From contig NZ_JALDSX010000011.1 of assembly GCF_022748595.1 (NCBI RefSeq), positions 34,817 to 98,816 of the forward strand: 64,000 nucleotides of DNA, given 5' to 3'. Shown piece by piece: positions 52,429-60,503 of the stretch (its first letter is position 1; the number at the start of each line of letters is the position of its first letter). The DNA is from Brevibacterium sp. ZH18. Lineage in GTDB: Bacteria; Actinomycetota; Actinomycetes; Actinomycetales; Brevibacteriaceae. The notes below the pieces were generated by a model that saw only the letters and a list, made by a program, of their open reading frames with translations, was not told the DNA's origin and searched no databases. Both the position numbers and the translations under genes were made by a program.

Positions 52429-53291
52429 CGACCGCAACGATCGAGTCCGCGCTTCGATTCGCACTCGACGAGGATGCTCCCTGGGGCGACATCACGGGTG
52501 ACACTTTCATCCCGGCCACCGCCTCGGCGCAGGCGGTACTCAGTGCGCGTGAGGCCGGCATCTTTGCTGGTGGTGAGGTCTTCGCCAGGGCATTTTCGCT
52601 CGTCGATGCCAGTGTCGAAGTGGATGTCACCGCCGCCGACGGCGAGTCCTTCTCCCCCGGTGACACCCTGGCGACGGTGTCGGGCCCGGCCCGGGCAGTG
52701 CTGCGGGCAGAGCGGATCGCGCTCAACTTCTGCCAGCGAATGAGTGGCATCGCGACGCATACCCGGGCTTTCGTTGATGCTGCTGCCACGAACTCCGCCG
52801 GCATGAGTGTGCGCATTGCTGACACTCGCAAAACGACCCCGGGTCTGCGAGCTTTCGAGAAGCACGCGGTGCGCTGCGGCGGCGGACACAACCACCGGTT
52901 CGGCCTCTCCGACGCGGTCATGGTCAAGGACAACCATCTCGCAGTCCTCGCCGGTGAGAAGGCAGATGTCAGCGCCGCAATCCGGTCGGCTCGAGCGCAG
53001 CTGTCGCATACGACGACGATCGAGGTCGAGGTCGACCGACTCGAGCAGATCGGCCCGGTCCTCGACGGTGGTGCCGACATCATCATGCTCGACAACTTCT
53101 CGCTGGCCGATCTGCGTGCCGGAGTCGAACTCATCGCCGGTCGCGCGGTGGTCGAAGCCAGCGGCAACGTCACTCTCGACACGGTTGCCGATATTGCGGC
53201 CACCGGGGTCGACGTGATCTCGTCCGGGGCGTTGACTCACAGTGTCCGCGCGATCGATTTGGGGCTCGACCTGGTTCTGGACGCGGGCTGA
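52422..53291 (+). CDS. nadC: Nicotinate-nucleotide pyrophosphorylase (NadC)
   Basis: Turns quinolinate and PRPP into NaMN. The 289 residues show LDEDAPWGDITGDTFIP, NFCQRMSGIATHTRAFVDA, the ADTRKTTPGLRAFEKHAVRCGGG active-site block and HRFGLSDAVMVKDNH. The ATG overlaps the nadB stop by seven bases, so translation is coupled. One base separates it from the cysteine desulfurase gene. Confidence 0.95.
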   Translation: MLTTATIESALRFALDEDAPWGDITGDTFIPATASAQAVLSAREAGIFAGGEVFARAFSLVDASVEVDVTAADGESFSPGDTLATVSGPARAVLRAERIALNFCQRMSGIATHTRAFVDAAATNSAGMSVRIADTRKTTPGLRAFEKHAVRCGGGHNHRFGLSDAVMVKDNHLAVLAGEKADVSAAIRSARAQLSHTTTIEVEVDRLEQIGPVLDGGADIIMLDNFSLADLRAGVELIAGRAVVEASGNVTLDTVADIAATGVDVISSGALTHSVRAIDLGLDLVLDAG

Positions 53292-53292
53292 C

Positions 53293-54507
53293 ATGACGCT
53301 CGATTCGCCCCTCGGCAACGGCAGCACTCCGCTCTACCTCGACACCGCCTCGGCGGCACCGGTCCGTCGAGAGGCTCTCGAAGCCGCGTGGCCATATCTG
53401 ACCGCAGCGTTCGGCAACCCCTCGAGCCACCACGAGGTTGGGCGCACTTCGGCAGAAGCGCTCACGGATGCCCGGCGCCGGGTCGCGAAGGTCTTGGGCA
53501 TGCGCAGCACGGACATCATCTTCACCAGCGGCGGCACCGAATCGGACAATCTTGCGATCATCGGGATGGGGCTCGGTGCCGATGCGGGCGTTCCCTCAGG
53601 TGGTGGCAATGCCGATGATGAGTCACCTCGGCGGCATATCGTCACCTCGGCCATCGAGCATGAAGCCGTGCTCGCCTCGGTGGATTTCTTGGTGCGTCGG
53701 CACGGGTTCGAAGTCACGGAGGTTGCGGTCGGGCCTGATGGCACCATCACGCCCGATGCCCTCCGCGCCGCGCTGCGTAAGGACACGGCGCTGGTCAGTC
53801 TGGGCTATGCGAACAACGAGGTCGGAACGGTCGGCGATGTCTCAGCTCTGGCCGAGGCCGCCCATCAGGCAGGTGCCCTGTTCCACACGGATGCCGTGCA
53901 GGCGGCGGGCTGGCTGCCGCTGAGCGGGCTCGGCGTCGACGCCATGAGCCTGGCCGGGCACAAGGTCGGTGCACCGAAGGGAATCGGCGTGGTCGCGATC
54001 CGCGCACGCATCCCGGTCGAGCCGATCATCCACGGTGGCGGCCAGGAGTCCGGGCGCCGGTCGGGGACGGAGAACGTCGCGTTGGCCGTTGCCTTCGCCA
54101 CTGCCCTCGACCTCGCCGAGGCAGAGCGCATCGAGGCCGCCGATCGTGTCCAGGCCATCCGGGATGCCTTCATCGCCGAGGTGACCGGCTCGGTGCCGGG
54201 TGTCTTCCTCACCGGCAGCGCTGAGTCCAGGACCCCGAACCATGCGTCGTTCTGCTTTCCGGGCACCAGCGGAGAGGCGGTGCTGCTCGAACTCGAGCGT
54301 TTGGGCGTGACCGCTTCGAGCGGGTCAGCCTGTGCGGTCGGTTCTGACGAACCCTCGCATGTGCTCGTGGCAATGGGCATTGACGCCGAGGTCGCCAAGA
54401 CAAGCGTCCGTTTCACGTTCCCGTCGAGCATCACTGCTGACCAGGGACGTCAGGCTGCCGAAGCGGTGGTTGCCGCGGCGAATCACTTGGCGCTCAGCTA
54501 TATGTGA
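53293..54507 (+). CDS. Cysteine desulfurase of the NAD operon (NadS type)
   Basis: PLP enzyme of the NifS/IscS family, 404 residues. The PLP lysine is in SLAGHKVGAPKGIG, the early YLDTASAAPVRREALEAAWPYL and FTSGGTESDNLAIIG are typical, and the catalytic Cys loop is SSGSACAVGSDEPSHVL. ATG 53293 starts 1 bp after the nadC stop. Position in the operon suggests it supplies sulfur for the NadA iron-sulfur cluster, as proposed for NadS proteins; this is context inference. No iscU-like gene follows. Confidence 0.92.
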   Translation: MTLDSPLGNGSTPLYLDTASAAPVRREALEAAWPYLTAAFGNPSSHHEVGRTSAEALTDARRRVAKVLGMRSTDIIFTSGGTESDNLAIIGMGLGADAGVPSGGGNADDESPRRHIVTSAIEHEAVLASVDFLVRRHGFEVTEVAVGPDGTITPDALRAALRKDTALVSLGYANNEVGTVGDVSALAEAAHQAGALFHTDAVQAAGWLPLSGLGVDAMSLAGHKVGAPKGIGVVAIRARIPVEPIIHGGGQESGRRSGTENVALAVAFATALDLAEAERIEAADRVQAIRDAFIAEVTGSVPGVFLTGSAESRTPNHASFCFPGTSGEAVLLELERLGVTASSGSACAVGSDEPSHVLVAMGIDAEVAKTSVRFTFPSSITADQGRQAAEAVVAAANHLALSYM

Positions 54508-54611
54508 GTCTCCGCATGAGCAGTCCACTTCTCGCTAAGTGGCTCTATCTTTATGCCCATTTTGGGTCGAAAATAGAAGGGAGTATTCCACACGGGCGCG
54601 AGGGGGCCGTC

Positions 54612-54827
54612 ATGGATTTGCTGATTCTCTTCGTTATCGGGGTGTCCTTCACCACGATCGTTTTCTTCATCGGACGATATGCCTGTCCGCGACGAGATCG
54701 CGTGCCTCTCATGGAAGTCGACCATATTCTCCTGTGGACCACGTTGCGTCGCGGTTGGCATGCCATGGGTTCGTTCGGACCGATCACGAATAAGACCGAA
54801 GGACCGCCGGGAACTCACCCAGCCTGA
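54612..54827 (+). CDS. Small single-helix membrane protein, 71 residues
   Basis: I do not recognise this one. It starts MDLLILFVIGVSFTTIVFFIG, one membrane helix, then a basic cytoplasmic segment (RYACPRRDR) and a Pro/Gly ending. ATG 54612 has GAGGGGG upstream; the frame is open to 54504 but the earlier part lacks a helix and overlaps the nadS end. Base composition is ordinary for the window. Confidence 0.5.
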   Translation: MDLLILFVIGVSFTTIVFFIGRYACPRRDRVPLMEVDHILLWTTLRRGWHAMGSFGPITNKTEGPPGTHPA

Positions 54828-54841
54828 TCGGCTGACATTGC

Positions 54842-54847
54842 TAGTCT
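54842..54847 (+). promoter_or_regulatory. Putative -10 box (TAGTCT), leaderless DUF1648 gene
   Basis: TAGTCT ends 6 nt before GTG 54854, which has only a weak purine run (CAGG) next to it. Confidence 0.4.
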
Positions 54848-54853
54848 GGCAGG

Positions 54854-55372
54854 GTGACTTCCTCATCAGCTCCGCGCCAGAATCCGCTCGAGGCCACCGC
54901 CGCGCTCGTCTTCGCGACGGTCTCGATTCTTGTGTTCATCGGTGCTTCCATATGGTTCTGGACTCAGGCTCCGGAGACCGTCGCCAGCCATTTCGACGCG
55001 TCCGGGCAACCCGATGACTGGTCGTCGAAGGCTGGAATGATGGCGGTATTGGTACCGCTCGGCATCGGATTTCCGCTGATCTTCTCGATCCGGTGGATCT
55101 GGGAGAAGCTGCCGACAGCGATCATCAATTTTCCGAACAAGGACTATTGGCTCGAACGCGGCGAGCACGCGTATCTCTATGACTGCCTCATGCAGTTCCT
55201 GCGCACCCTCGGCGGCTCGCTGGCCCTGCTCTTCACGACGATTCTTGTCATGATCCTGCGCGAAGGTCGCGGCGCATCGATGCCGACCGGCATGAGCTTC
55301 GTCCCCACCGTGTTTTTTCTCGTCATCGCCGGTTTGGCGACGTGGCGCACCTATCGGCAACTCAAGCCCTGA
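54854..55372 (+). CDS. DUF1648-type membrane protein
   Basis: 172 residues with four helices. The extracytoplasmic loop WTQAPETVASHFDASGQPDDWSSK is the DUF1648 hallmark (LP-x-x-x-P-x-HF-x-x-x-G-x-P-x-x-W). In firmicutes related domains occur in SdpI immunity proteins and lantibiotic-type regulators, but this one has no such context. Function unknown. It converges with tenA, leaving 33 bp. Confidence 0.8.
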   Translation: MTSSSAPRQNPLEATAALVFATVSILVFIGASIWFWTQAPETVASHFDASGQPDDWSSKAGMMAVLVPLGIGFPLIFSIRWIWEKLPTAIINFPNKDYWLERGEHAYLYDCLMQFLRTLGGSLALLFTTILVMILREGRGASMPTGMSFVPTVFFLVIAGLATWRTYRQLKP

Positions 55373-55405
55373 AACTGGGCCGACCCCGGATATCGCCTCA
55401 GTGGC

Positions 55406-56137
55406 TCAGCTCTTCGGCACGAACACTGTCGCATCCCAGTCCTGCAGCGCATGCGCCGAGGCCCAGAAGTGCAGCTCGTAGACACATGCCTGTTCGAAGG
55501 TCGCCCGCATCCTCGCGGCATCTTCGGCCGAAGCCTTGTCGAGCTCCTGCTCGAGGATCTGCACGGCCTGCCGAGTCGATTCGTCGAACTCCGGAGATTC
55601 GTAGGTCTGCACCCACGTCCGATACGGATGATTTTCGCTCATCTGGCCTGCCCGCTCGACGAGCACCTTGCCCATGTGCGCATACACCCAGAAGCACGGC
55701 AGGACTCCGGCGACTCCTTCGCCGTATGGTGCACTGGCAGCGGTGGCCACGAGGTAGGACACGTAGCCCAGGGTCGTGGGAGAGGCTTTGAACCGGGCGC
55801 CGCTGTTGACCAGCTCCTCCTGGCCTGCAGCCAGACGAGGATCGGCGAGCAGCTGATCGTGCATCTCTTCTTCGACCGTAATGGCCTCTGCCGCCGAGCT
55901 TGCCCAGAAACGCGACTCGTCCCGGTCGTTCGTCGATGCTGCCAGGAATGACATCGCCTTGGCGTAGCCGGTGAGATAGAGGCTGTCCTGAGTGATGTAG
56001 TTCGTGAATGCCTTCACATCGAGGCTGCCGTCGGCCAGTTGGCTGAGGAATGGCAGGCTCTCAATCTGATCAATGATCGGGCGAACGCGCTCCCACATCT
56101 GCGTGGTCTGCGATCCGGCAGAGAAGTCGGTCGTCAT
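55406..56137 (-). CDS. tenA: Aminopyrimidine aminohydrolase / thiaminase II (TenA)
   Basis: Salvages degraded thiamin by hydrolysing aminopyrimidines to HMP. The 243 residues show FTNYITQDSLYLTGYAKAM, the catalytic Cys in GVLPCFWVYAHMG, SPEFDESTRQAV and the catalytic Glu in ACVYELHFWASA. ATG 56137 has AAGGAGAATGAG upstream. It is the last gene of the thiM-thiE-thiD-tenA direction, but separated from thiD by a 121-bp spacer with a 16-bp repeat. Confidence 0.94.
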   Translation of the reverse strand: MTTDFSAGSQTTQMWERVRPIIDQIESLPFLSQLADGSLDVKAFTNYITQDSLYLTGYAKAMSFLAASTNDRDESRFWASSAAEAITVEEEMHDQLLADPRLAAGQEELVNSGARFKASPTTLGYVSYLVATAASAPYGEGVAGVLPCFWVYAHMGKVLVERAGQMSENHPYRTWVQTYESPEFDESTRQAVQILEQELDKASAEDAARMRATFEQACVYELHFWASAHALQDWDATVFVPKS

Positions 56138-56154
56138 CTCATTCTCCTTATATA

Positions 56155-56219
56155 TGTGTGTCAGTTGAGGTGTGTGTCAGTTGAGGTGTGTGTCAGTTGA
56201 GGTGTGTGTCAGTTTGAGG
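56155..56219. repeat. 16-bp tandem repeat (4 copies) in the thiD-tenA spacer
   Basis: TGTGTGTCAGTTGAGG repeats at 56155, 56171, 56187 and 56203; the last copy has one extra T. The array lies 18 bp before tenA and would be in its 5' leader or between thiD and tenA in a shared mRNA. Confidence 0.93.
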
Positions 56220-56258
56220 TGTGCGAGTGCGGTGAACCGACCACGCAGCCCACTCGTG

Positions 56259-57140
56259 TCAGCGACGGACGATGTCGACCTGGTGGTCGACGGGACCGTG
56301 GGCCCCGTCCGGGTCGAGGCTGACCTGCCAGTCGGCTGCTGAGCGCAGTGCACGGGCCAGGTAGTTCAGCGCACTGTCCACCGCATCAACCAGAAGTGAC
56401 GTGCTCACCTCGGTGACTCCACGTTCGCGTTTGCGCACAGCAACCTCGGCGGTGATTGCGGCCGACAGGGTGCACCCGGTGCCATGGGTATTCGGCGTCG
56501 GCACCCGCGGGTGGGTGAACTCGGTGAGCTCGCCATCTGCGGTGACGAGGACATCGGCGACATCCCCGTCGAGCGCATGACCGCCCTTGAGCAGGACCGC
56601 TCGCGGACCGCGGGCGACGAGCTCCTTCGCCTGCTCGACCATCTGCTTCTGATTCTGCGCCGCGGGCACATCATCGCCGAGGAGCAGGGCCGCCTCGGGC
56701 AGGTTCGGGGTGATGAGGTCGGAGACCGGCAGCAGGTGGTCGCGGACGGCGTCGACGGCATCGACCTCGAGCAGGCGGTGTCCGGAGGTCGCGACCATGA
56801 CCGGATCGACTGTGTAGAAGCCCAGCTGACCTTGGGCCGCTCGTTCAACGACGAGTTCCACGAGAGAGCGTGAGCCCAGCATCCCCGACTTCGTGGCGTC
56901 GACTGGCATATCGGTCAGCACACTGTCGAGCTGGTCGGAGACGAAGTCGTCGTCGATCGGATAGACGCGCGAGACTCCGTGTGTATTCTGAGCGACCAGC
57001 GCCGTGATGGCCGTAGTGCCCAACACCCCGCGCGCGGTGAAGGTCTTGAGGTCCGCGTGGATGCCCGCTCCCCCGCTGGGGTCGGTGCCCGCGATGGACA
57101 GCACGATCGGCGGCCGGGTGGTCTGCTCTGCCCCGGTCAT
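56259..57140 (-). CDS. thiD: Hydroxymethylpyrimidine/phosphomethylpyrimidine kinase (ThiD)
   Basis: Phosphorylates HMP twice to HMP-PP. The 293 residues have VLSIAGTDPSGGAGIHADLKTF, KSGMLGS, DPVMVATSGHRL, ITPNLPEAALL and the anion-hole motif NTHGTGCTLSAAI. It is coupled to thiE by a four-base overlap (57137-57140). It supplies the pyrimidine half of thiamin for ThiE. Confidence 0.95.
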   Translation of the reverse strand: MTGAEQTTRPPIVLSIAGTDPSGGAGIHADLKTFTARGVLGTTAITALVAQNTHGVSRVYPIDDDFVSDQLDSVLTDMPVDATKSGMLGSRSLVELVVERAAQGQLGFYTVDPVMVATSGHRLLEVDAVDAVRDHLLPVSDLITPNLPEAALLLGDDVPAAQNQKQMVEQAKELVARGPRAVLLKGGHALDGDVADVLVTADGELTEFTHPRVPTPNTHGTGCTLSAAITAEVAVRKRERGVTEVSTSLLVDAVDSALNYLARALRSAADWQVSLDPDGAHGPVDHQVDIVRR

Positions 57141-58018
57141 GATGCGTCGCCCTCGGTCGTCGAGTCGTCGCCGTCAGCAGTGCCGTTGCTGTCAGTACTG
57201 ACGTCCCCGTCAGCGCTGCCCTTGCCGTCAGCAGTACCGTTGCCGAATTCTGCGAGCAGTTCCTCGGCTGCAAGACGCGGGTCCTCGGCACGGCAGATCG
57301 CAGAGACCACGCAGATCCCAACCAGTCCCCGACCCCGAAGCTCGGCAGCACGATCGGTGCTGATCCCGCCGATGGCGACCGCGGGAAGTCCCGCTTCACT
57401 CACCAGCTCGCCGAGGCGGTCGGGCCCGATCCCGTCGGGTGCGTCGGTCTTCGTCGTGGTGTCGTAGACCGGCCCGATGCCGATGAGGTCGACGACGCCC
57501 GAAGCGCGGGCGGCGTCGAACTCTGCGCTGTTCGCCGCGGACAGTCCGATGAGTGGTTCCGGTCCGACCAACCCTCGCACTTTCTCGACCGAGGTGTCCG
57601 ATTGCCCCACGTGAATGTGGACGGCCTCGTCTTCGGCGAGGAGTCGCTGGGCGACGGCAACGCGGTCGTTGAGGACGACGGGAACCCGACGGTTCGTGCC
57701 CGCCACGGCCCTGTCGACGGCCGCGATGACTTCGCGCGTCAGTGTGTAGAACGCCGTATCGTCGATGTCCTTGTCACGGACCTGGACGATTCCGACTCCC
57801 CCGGCCACGGCTGCGTGAACAGTCTCGGCGACACTGCGCCCAGCCGACTCACACTGGGCAGTGTCGGTGACGAGGTACAGGCGAGAGTCGATGCCGGACA
57901 GGCGCGGGTTTGCAGGGTGAGTATCAGCAGACTGAGTATCAGCAGACTGAGTATCAGCAGACTGAGTCTCGCTGCTCGACGACGAATTCTGACCTGCGGA
58001 GATGTCCGACTCGATCAT
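57137..58018 (-). CDS. thiE: Thiamin-phosphate synthase (ThiE)
   Basis: Joins HMP-PP and HET-P to thiamin phosphate. The TIM barrel core LYLVTDT, GGVGIVQVRDKDIDD, VPVVLNDRVAVAQRL, HVGQSDTS, IGLSAANSAE, VDLIGIGPVYDTTTK and AIGGIS is intact. The 293 residues are longer than usual because of two low-complexity tails: an ADTQS repeat at the N-terminus (15-bp DNA repeat) and a Gly/Thr/Asp-rich C-terminus. ATG 58018 overlaps the thiM stop by ATGA. Confidence 0.94.
   Translation of the reverse strand: MIESDISAGQNSSSSSETQSADTQSADTQSADTHPANPRLSGIDSRLYLVTDTAQCESAGRSVAETVHAAVAGGVGIVQVRDKDIDDTAFYTLTREVIAAVDRAVAGTNRRVPVVLNDRVAVAQRLLAEDEAVHIHVGQSDTSVEKVRGLVGPEPLIGLSAANSAEFDAARASGVVDLIGIGPVYDTTTKTDAPDGIGPDRLGELVSEAGLPAVAIGGISTDRAAELRGRGLVGICVVSAICRAEDPRLAAEELLAEFGNGTADGKGSADGDVSTDSNGTADGDDSTTEGDAS
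57921..57965. repeat. 15-bp tandem repeat (3 copies) in thiE
   Basis: Three exact copies of GTATCAGCAGACTGA encode the SADTQ pentapeptide repeat near the ThiE N-terminus. Perfect identity suggests recent expansion. Confidence 0.92.
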
Positions 58019-58926
58019 GATGCGTCCTCCTCGAAGGCTGCGACCTCGACGCGAGCCTGTGCCAGCTGATCGCCGGTCATCGAGTAGAGCGCATCGAGGA
58101 AGTTGACCGAGTAGCTGCCCGGTCCCTGCGCCCCTGCGGCAGCAACTTCGCCGGCTACGGCGAAGTGGGCATGAGCGGCGACCACGGCATTGAACCTCGC
58201 CCAGGCGGTAGCCGATTCCGACTGACCGGGCCGCGACTGACTGGCCTCCGACGCACCAGCCCCCGTCGAGTCGTCGACTGCTCCACCGGCACTCGCCAGG
58301 TACGCGACAGTCACCGCACCGAGCGAGCAACCGGTGCCGATGACGAGCGGCATGAACGAGTGTCCTCCGTCGACTCGGGCAACATGGTCTGTCCCATCGA
58401 TGTGAGCGATGATCGCGTCCCGCGGGCCGGACACAGCGACGACGGCACCGGTCGTTCGCGCAAGGGCTGCTGCCGCAGGAAGCACTGCGTCGACCTCGTC
58501 GGTGGAATCGACTCCGCGACCGCCCAGACCGACTCCCGCGAGAGCGGCGATCTCGGAGGCGTTTCCGCGAATCGCTGTGGGTGACGACGCGGCAGCGCGG
58601 TGGATCCGTGTGGTTCGGAAGTCGACGGCTCCGACGCTCACCGGGTCGAGGACCCAGGGCTTGGAGTCAGCGTTGGCTGCCTCGATGGCGGCGTCGGCGG
58701 CGAGGAACTGCTGGTTCGTAGCGGTGCCGAAATTGACCAGCAGACCGTTCGCGATGTGAGTGAATTGTGCGGCATCGGCGTCATGGTCGAGCATCGCCGG
58801 GGCGGCACCGATCGCCAGAAGCACATTGGCACTGAACTGCTGCACCACTGTGTTCGTGATGCATTGGATGAGTGGATTGTTCGCACGCAGTCGCGCATTG
58901 GCAGAACGCAGGTCGAAGTCAACCAT
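58015..58926 (-). CDS. thiM: Hydroxyethylthiazole kinase (ThiM)
   Basis: Phosphorylates the thiazole alcohol salvaged from thiamin breakdown. The 303 residues show NPLIQCITNTVVQQFSANVLLAIGAAPAM, LLVNFGTA, VLDPVSVGAVDFRT, RGNASEIAAL and the anion-hole motif VIGTGCSLGAVTVAYLA. ATG 58926 lies just after a TPP riboswitch whose 3' end provides the GAAGGGA ribosome-binding site. First gene of the thiamin salvage operon. An Asp/Ser/Gly-rich insert follows the GTGCS helix. Confidence 0.95.
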   Translation of the reverse strand: MVDFDLRSANARLRANNPLIQCITNTVVQQFSANVLLAIGAAPAMLDHDADAAQFTHIANGLLVNFGTATNQQFLAADAAIEAANADSKPWVLDPVSVGAVDFRTTRIHRAAASSPTAIRGNASEIAALAGVGLGGRGVDSTDEVDAVLPAAAALARTTGAVVAVSGPRDAIIAHIDGTDHVARVDGGHSFMPLVIGTGCSLGAVTVAYLASAGGAVDDSTGAGASEASQSRPGQSESATAWARFNAVVAAHAHFAVAGEVAAAGAQGPGSYSVNFLDALYSMTGDQLAQARVEVAAFEEDAS

Positions 58927-58929
58927 GAC

Positions 58930-59010
58930 GATCCCTTCGCTAGTATGGCCCAGATCAGGTTCGATGGGTGTTCTCTCAGCCTCACGCGATCAGCGTCAGG
59001 CACCCCATGT
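58930..59010 (-). promoter_or_regulatory. TPP riboswitch before thiM
   Basis: Read leftwards, the leader carries the THI-element blocks in order: GGGGTGCC, a short hairpin, GGCTGAGA, ACACCC, AACCTGATCTGG, ATACTAGCG and AAGGGA. The last block also serves as the thiM ribosome-binding site, six or so bases before the ATG, so TPP binding would hide it: translational control. A -10-like TACAGT at 59022-59027 would place the transcript start near 59015, just at the aptamer. Confidence 0.93.
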
Positions 59011-59084
59011 CAATGCCTTCGACTGTATCAGCCCAGGCCCAGCACCGCCGAGGCAGCAACCCTGTGACGGCACGCTGGAACTCA

Positions 59085-59133
59085 GGCCCCACCTCGGCGC
59101 CCTCCCCACCTCGGCGCCCTCCCCACCTCGGCG
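59085..59133. repeat. 17-bp tandem repeat (3 copies) of the iterated CCACCTCGGCG word
   Basis: CCACCTCGGCG recurs at 59089, 59106 and 59123, linked by CCCTCC. It is the only place where the window-wide word is tandemly multiplied. It lies between the TPP riboswitch promoter and the 59154-59223 hairpin. Confidence 0.92.
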
Positions 59134-59153
59134 CCTCAGCGCCCGCCAACGCG

Positions 59154-59223
59154 TCGAGCGGACCACTTATCATCGAGAGCACCAGTTACAACTGGTACTT
59201 TCGACGTTAAGTGGTCCGCTCGA
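59154..59223. terminator. 70-nt hairpin with 16-bp perfect outer stem
   Basis: TCGAGCGGACCACTTA (59154-59169) and its exact complement (59208-59223) enclose a partly paired middle and an inner hairpin ACCAGTT-AC-AACTGGT (59181-59196). It lies downstream of the leftward xylFGH operon (stop 59292), so it may be its terminator, but it is larger than needed and may be a mobile or structural intergenic element. Confidence 0.6.
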
Positions 59224-59278
59224 TGAACTCGCCGGGCGAGATGCACTCACTGCACTCGATGAACTCGCTGGGCGAGAT
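59219..59278. repeat. Pair of 24-bp direct repeats with small palindromes
   Basis: CTCGATGAACTCGCCGGGCGAG... at 59219-59242 recurs at 59255-59278 with one change. Each contains CTCGC(C/T)GGGCGAG, a tight hairpin. Overlaps the right arm of the 70-nt hairpin and ends 13 bp before the permease stop. Confidence 0.85.
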
Positions 59279-59291
59279 CGGCGAATCGGGG

Positions 59292-60503
59292 CTAGCCGCG
59301 TCCGACGTAGCGCTGTCCGCGGCGGCTCAAGGCGTCGATGACGACAGCCGTGAGCAGGACAAGCGCGGTGATGATCTGCTGCGCATCGGAGTTGAAGCCG
59401 ATGAGGTAGAGACCGTTGTTGATCGCACCGACGACCAAGGCACCGAGCACGGCTGCCCAAGCGGTACCGCGCCCACCGAACAGCGACGTGCCGCCGATGA
59501 CTGCTGCCGCGATGGCATTGAGCAGGTCCTGCGTGCTCACCAGCGTCGATCCCGCATTCGTCGTCACACCGGTCTTGATGAATCCGAACAGTGCGGCCAG
59601 CACACCGGCGGCCATGAACACGCTGATGCGCACCCAGGTCACGCGGATACCCGCACGCCTCGCCGCCTCGACCTTGCCGCCGACGGCGTAGATCGAACGA
59701 CCGTACTTGGTCTTGCGCAGCACCAGATCGATGCCGATCGCGATGACGATCATGAGGAAGAACGGCATCGCCAGACCGAAGTCCTGGTTGACGAGGACGA
59801 GGAAGCCGAACACGATGGCTGCCAACAGCACGATGCGCACGGTGACCGAGGTCCAGCTGGGGCTGTCGAGGCCTTCCTTATGGCGACGCATCTTCGAGTA
59901 GACGATGCCGGCGCCGAAGCCGATGACGGCAACTGCTCCGAACACGTAGGCCCAGACGGCTGGGAAGTAGTAGCTGGAGAAGTCGAAGGCGAAGGTGTCG
60001 GCCATCGACAGGTTCTTCTGCACGCCCAGCGTTGTCAGGGTCAGCCCGGTGAATGCCAGCAGACCAGCCAAGGTGACTACGAAGGCCGGGATGCCGACCA
60101 CGGCGAAGAACCACCCCTGGATCGCACCGACGACCAGGCCCAACAGCAGCATGATGACGAGCGCGATCAGCGGTGGCACCCCTTGCCTGACCACGAGAAC
60201 GCCGAGGAGTGAGGCCGAAAGCCCGCCCAACTGCGCCAGGGAAAGATCAATCTCGCCGAGGAGCAGGATGAGGTTGATGCCCAGCGCGAGGATCGCGAGG
60301 AACGCGACCTGGGTGGACAGGTTGACGAGGTTGGCTGGTGAGATGAACTTGCTGTTCGCCGACTGGAAGACGACGATGATGACGATGAGCGCGAGGATGA
60401 CAGGAAACGAGCCGAGCTGGCCCTCCTTGACTCGGCGCACGAACGTGGCGAAGAATCCCTCGCTGGAAATCCGTTCGTCGGTGATGAATGAGTTGCGGGT
60501 CAT
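59292..60503 (-). CDS. xylH: Sugar ABC transporter permease (XylH type)
   Basis: 403-residue permease of the CUT2 (ribose/xylose) class with about ten helices. Typical are FQSANSKFISPANLVNLSTQVAF, LGINLILLLGEIDLSLAQLGGLSA (the GEIDLS motif), and VLRKTKYGRSIYAVGGKVEAARRAGI. ATG 60503 overlaps the ATPase stop by ATGA. With XylF-like and ATPase subunits it forms a pentose importer; xylose is the best guess from the binding protein. Confidence 0.9.
   Translation of the reverse strand: MTRNSFITDERISSEGFFATFVRRVKEGQLGSFPVILALIVIIVVFQSANSKFISPANLVNLSTQVAFLAILALGINLILLLGEIDLSLAQLGGLSASLLGVLVVRQGVPPLIALVIMLLLGLVVGAIQGWFFAVVGIPAFVVTLAGLLAFTGLTLTTLGVQKNLSMADTFAFDFSSYYFPAVWAYVFGAVAVIGFGAGIVYSKMRRHKEGLDSPSWTSVTVRIVLLAAIVFGFLVLVNQDFGLAMPFFLMIVIAIGIDLVLRKTKYGRSIYAVGGKVEAARRAGIRVTWVRISVFMAAGVLAALFGFIKTGVTTNAGSTLVSTQDLLNAIAAAVIGGTSLFGGRGTAWAAVLGALVVGAINNGLYLIGFNSDAQQIITALVLLTAVVIDALSRRGQRYVGRG

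Noticed and set aside
59211..60212. Long + strand open frame opposite the sugar permease
   Set aside because: Its charged, His/Asp/Arg-rich translation mirrors membrane-helix codons on the other strand; xylH is convincing.
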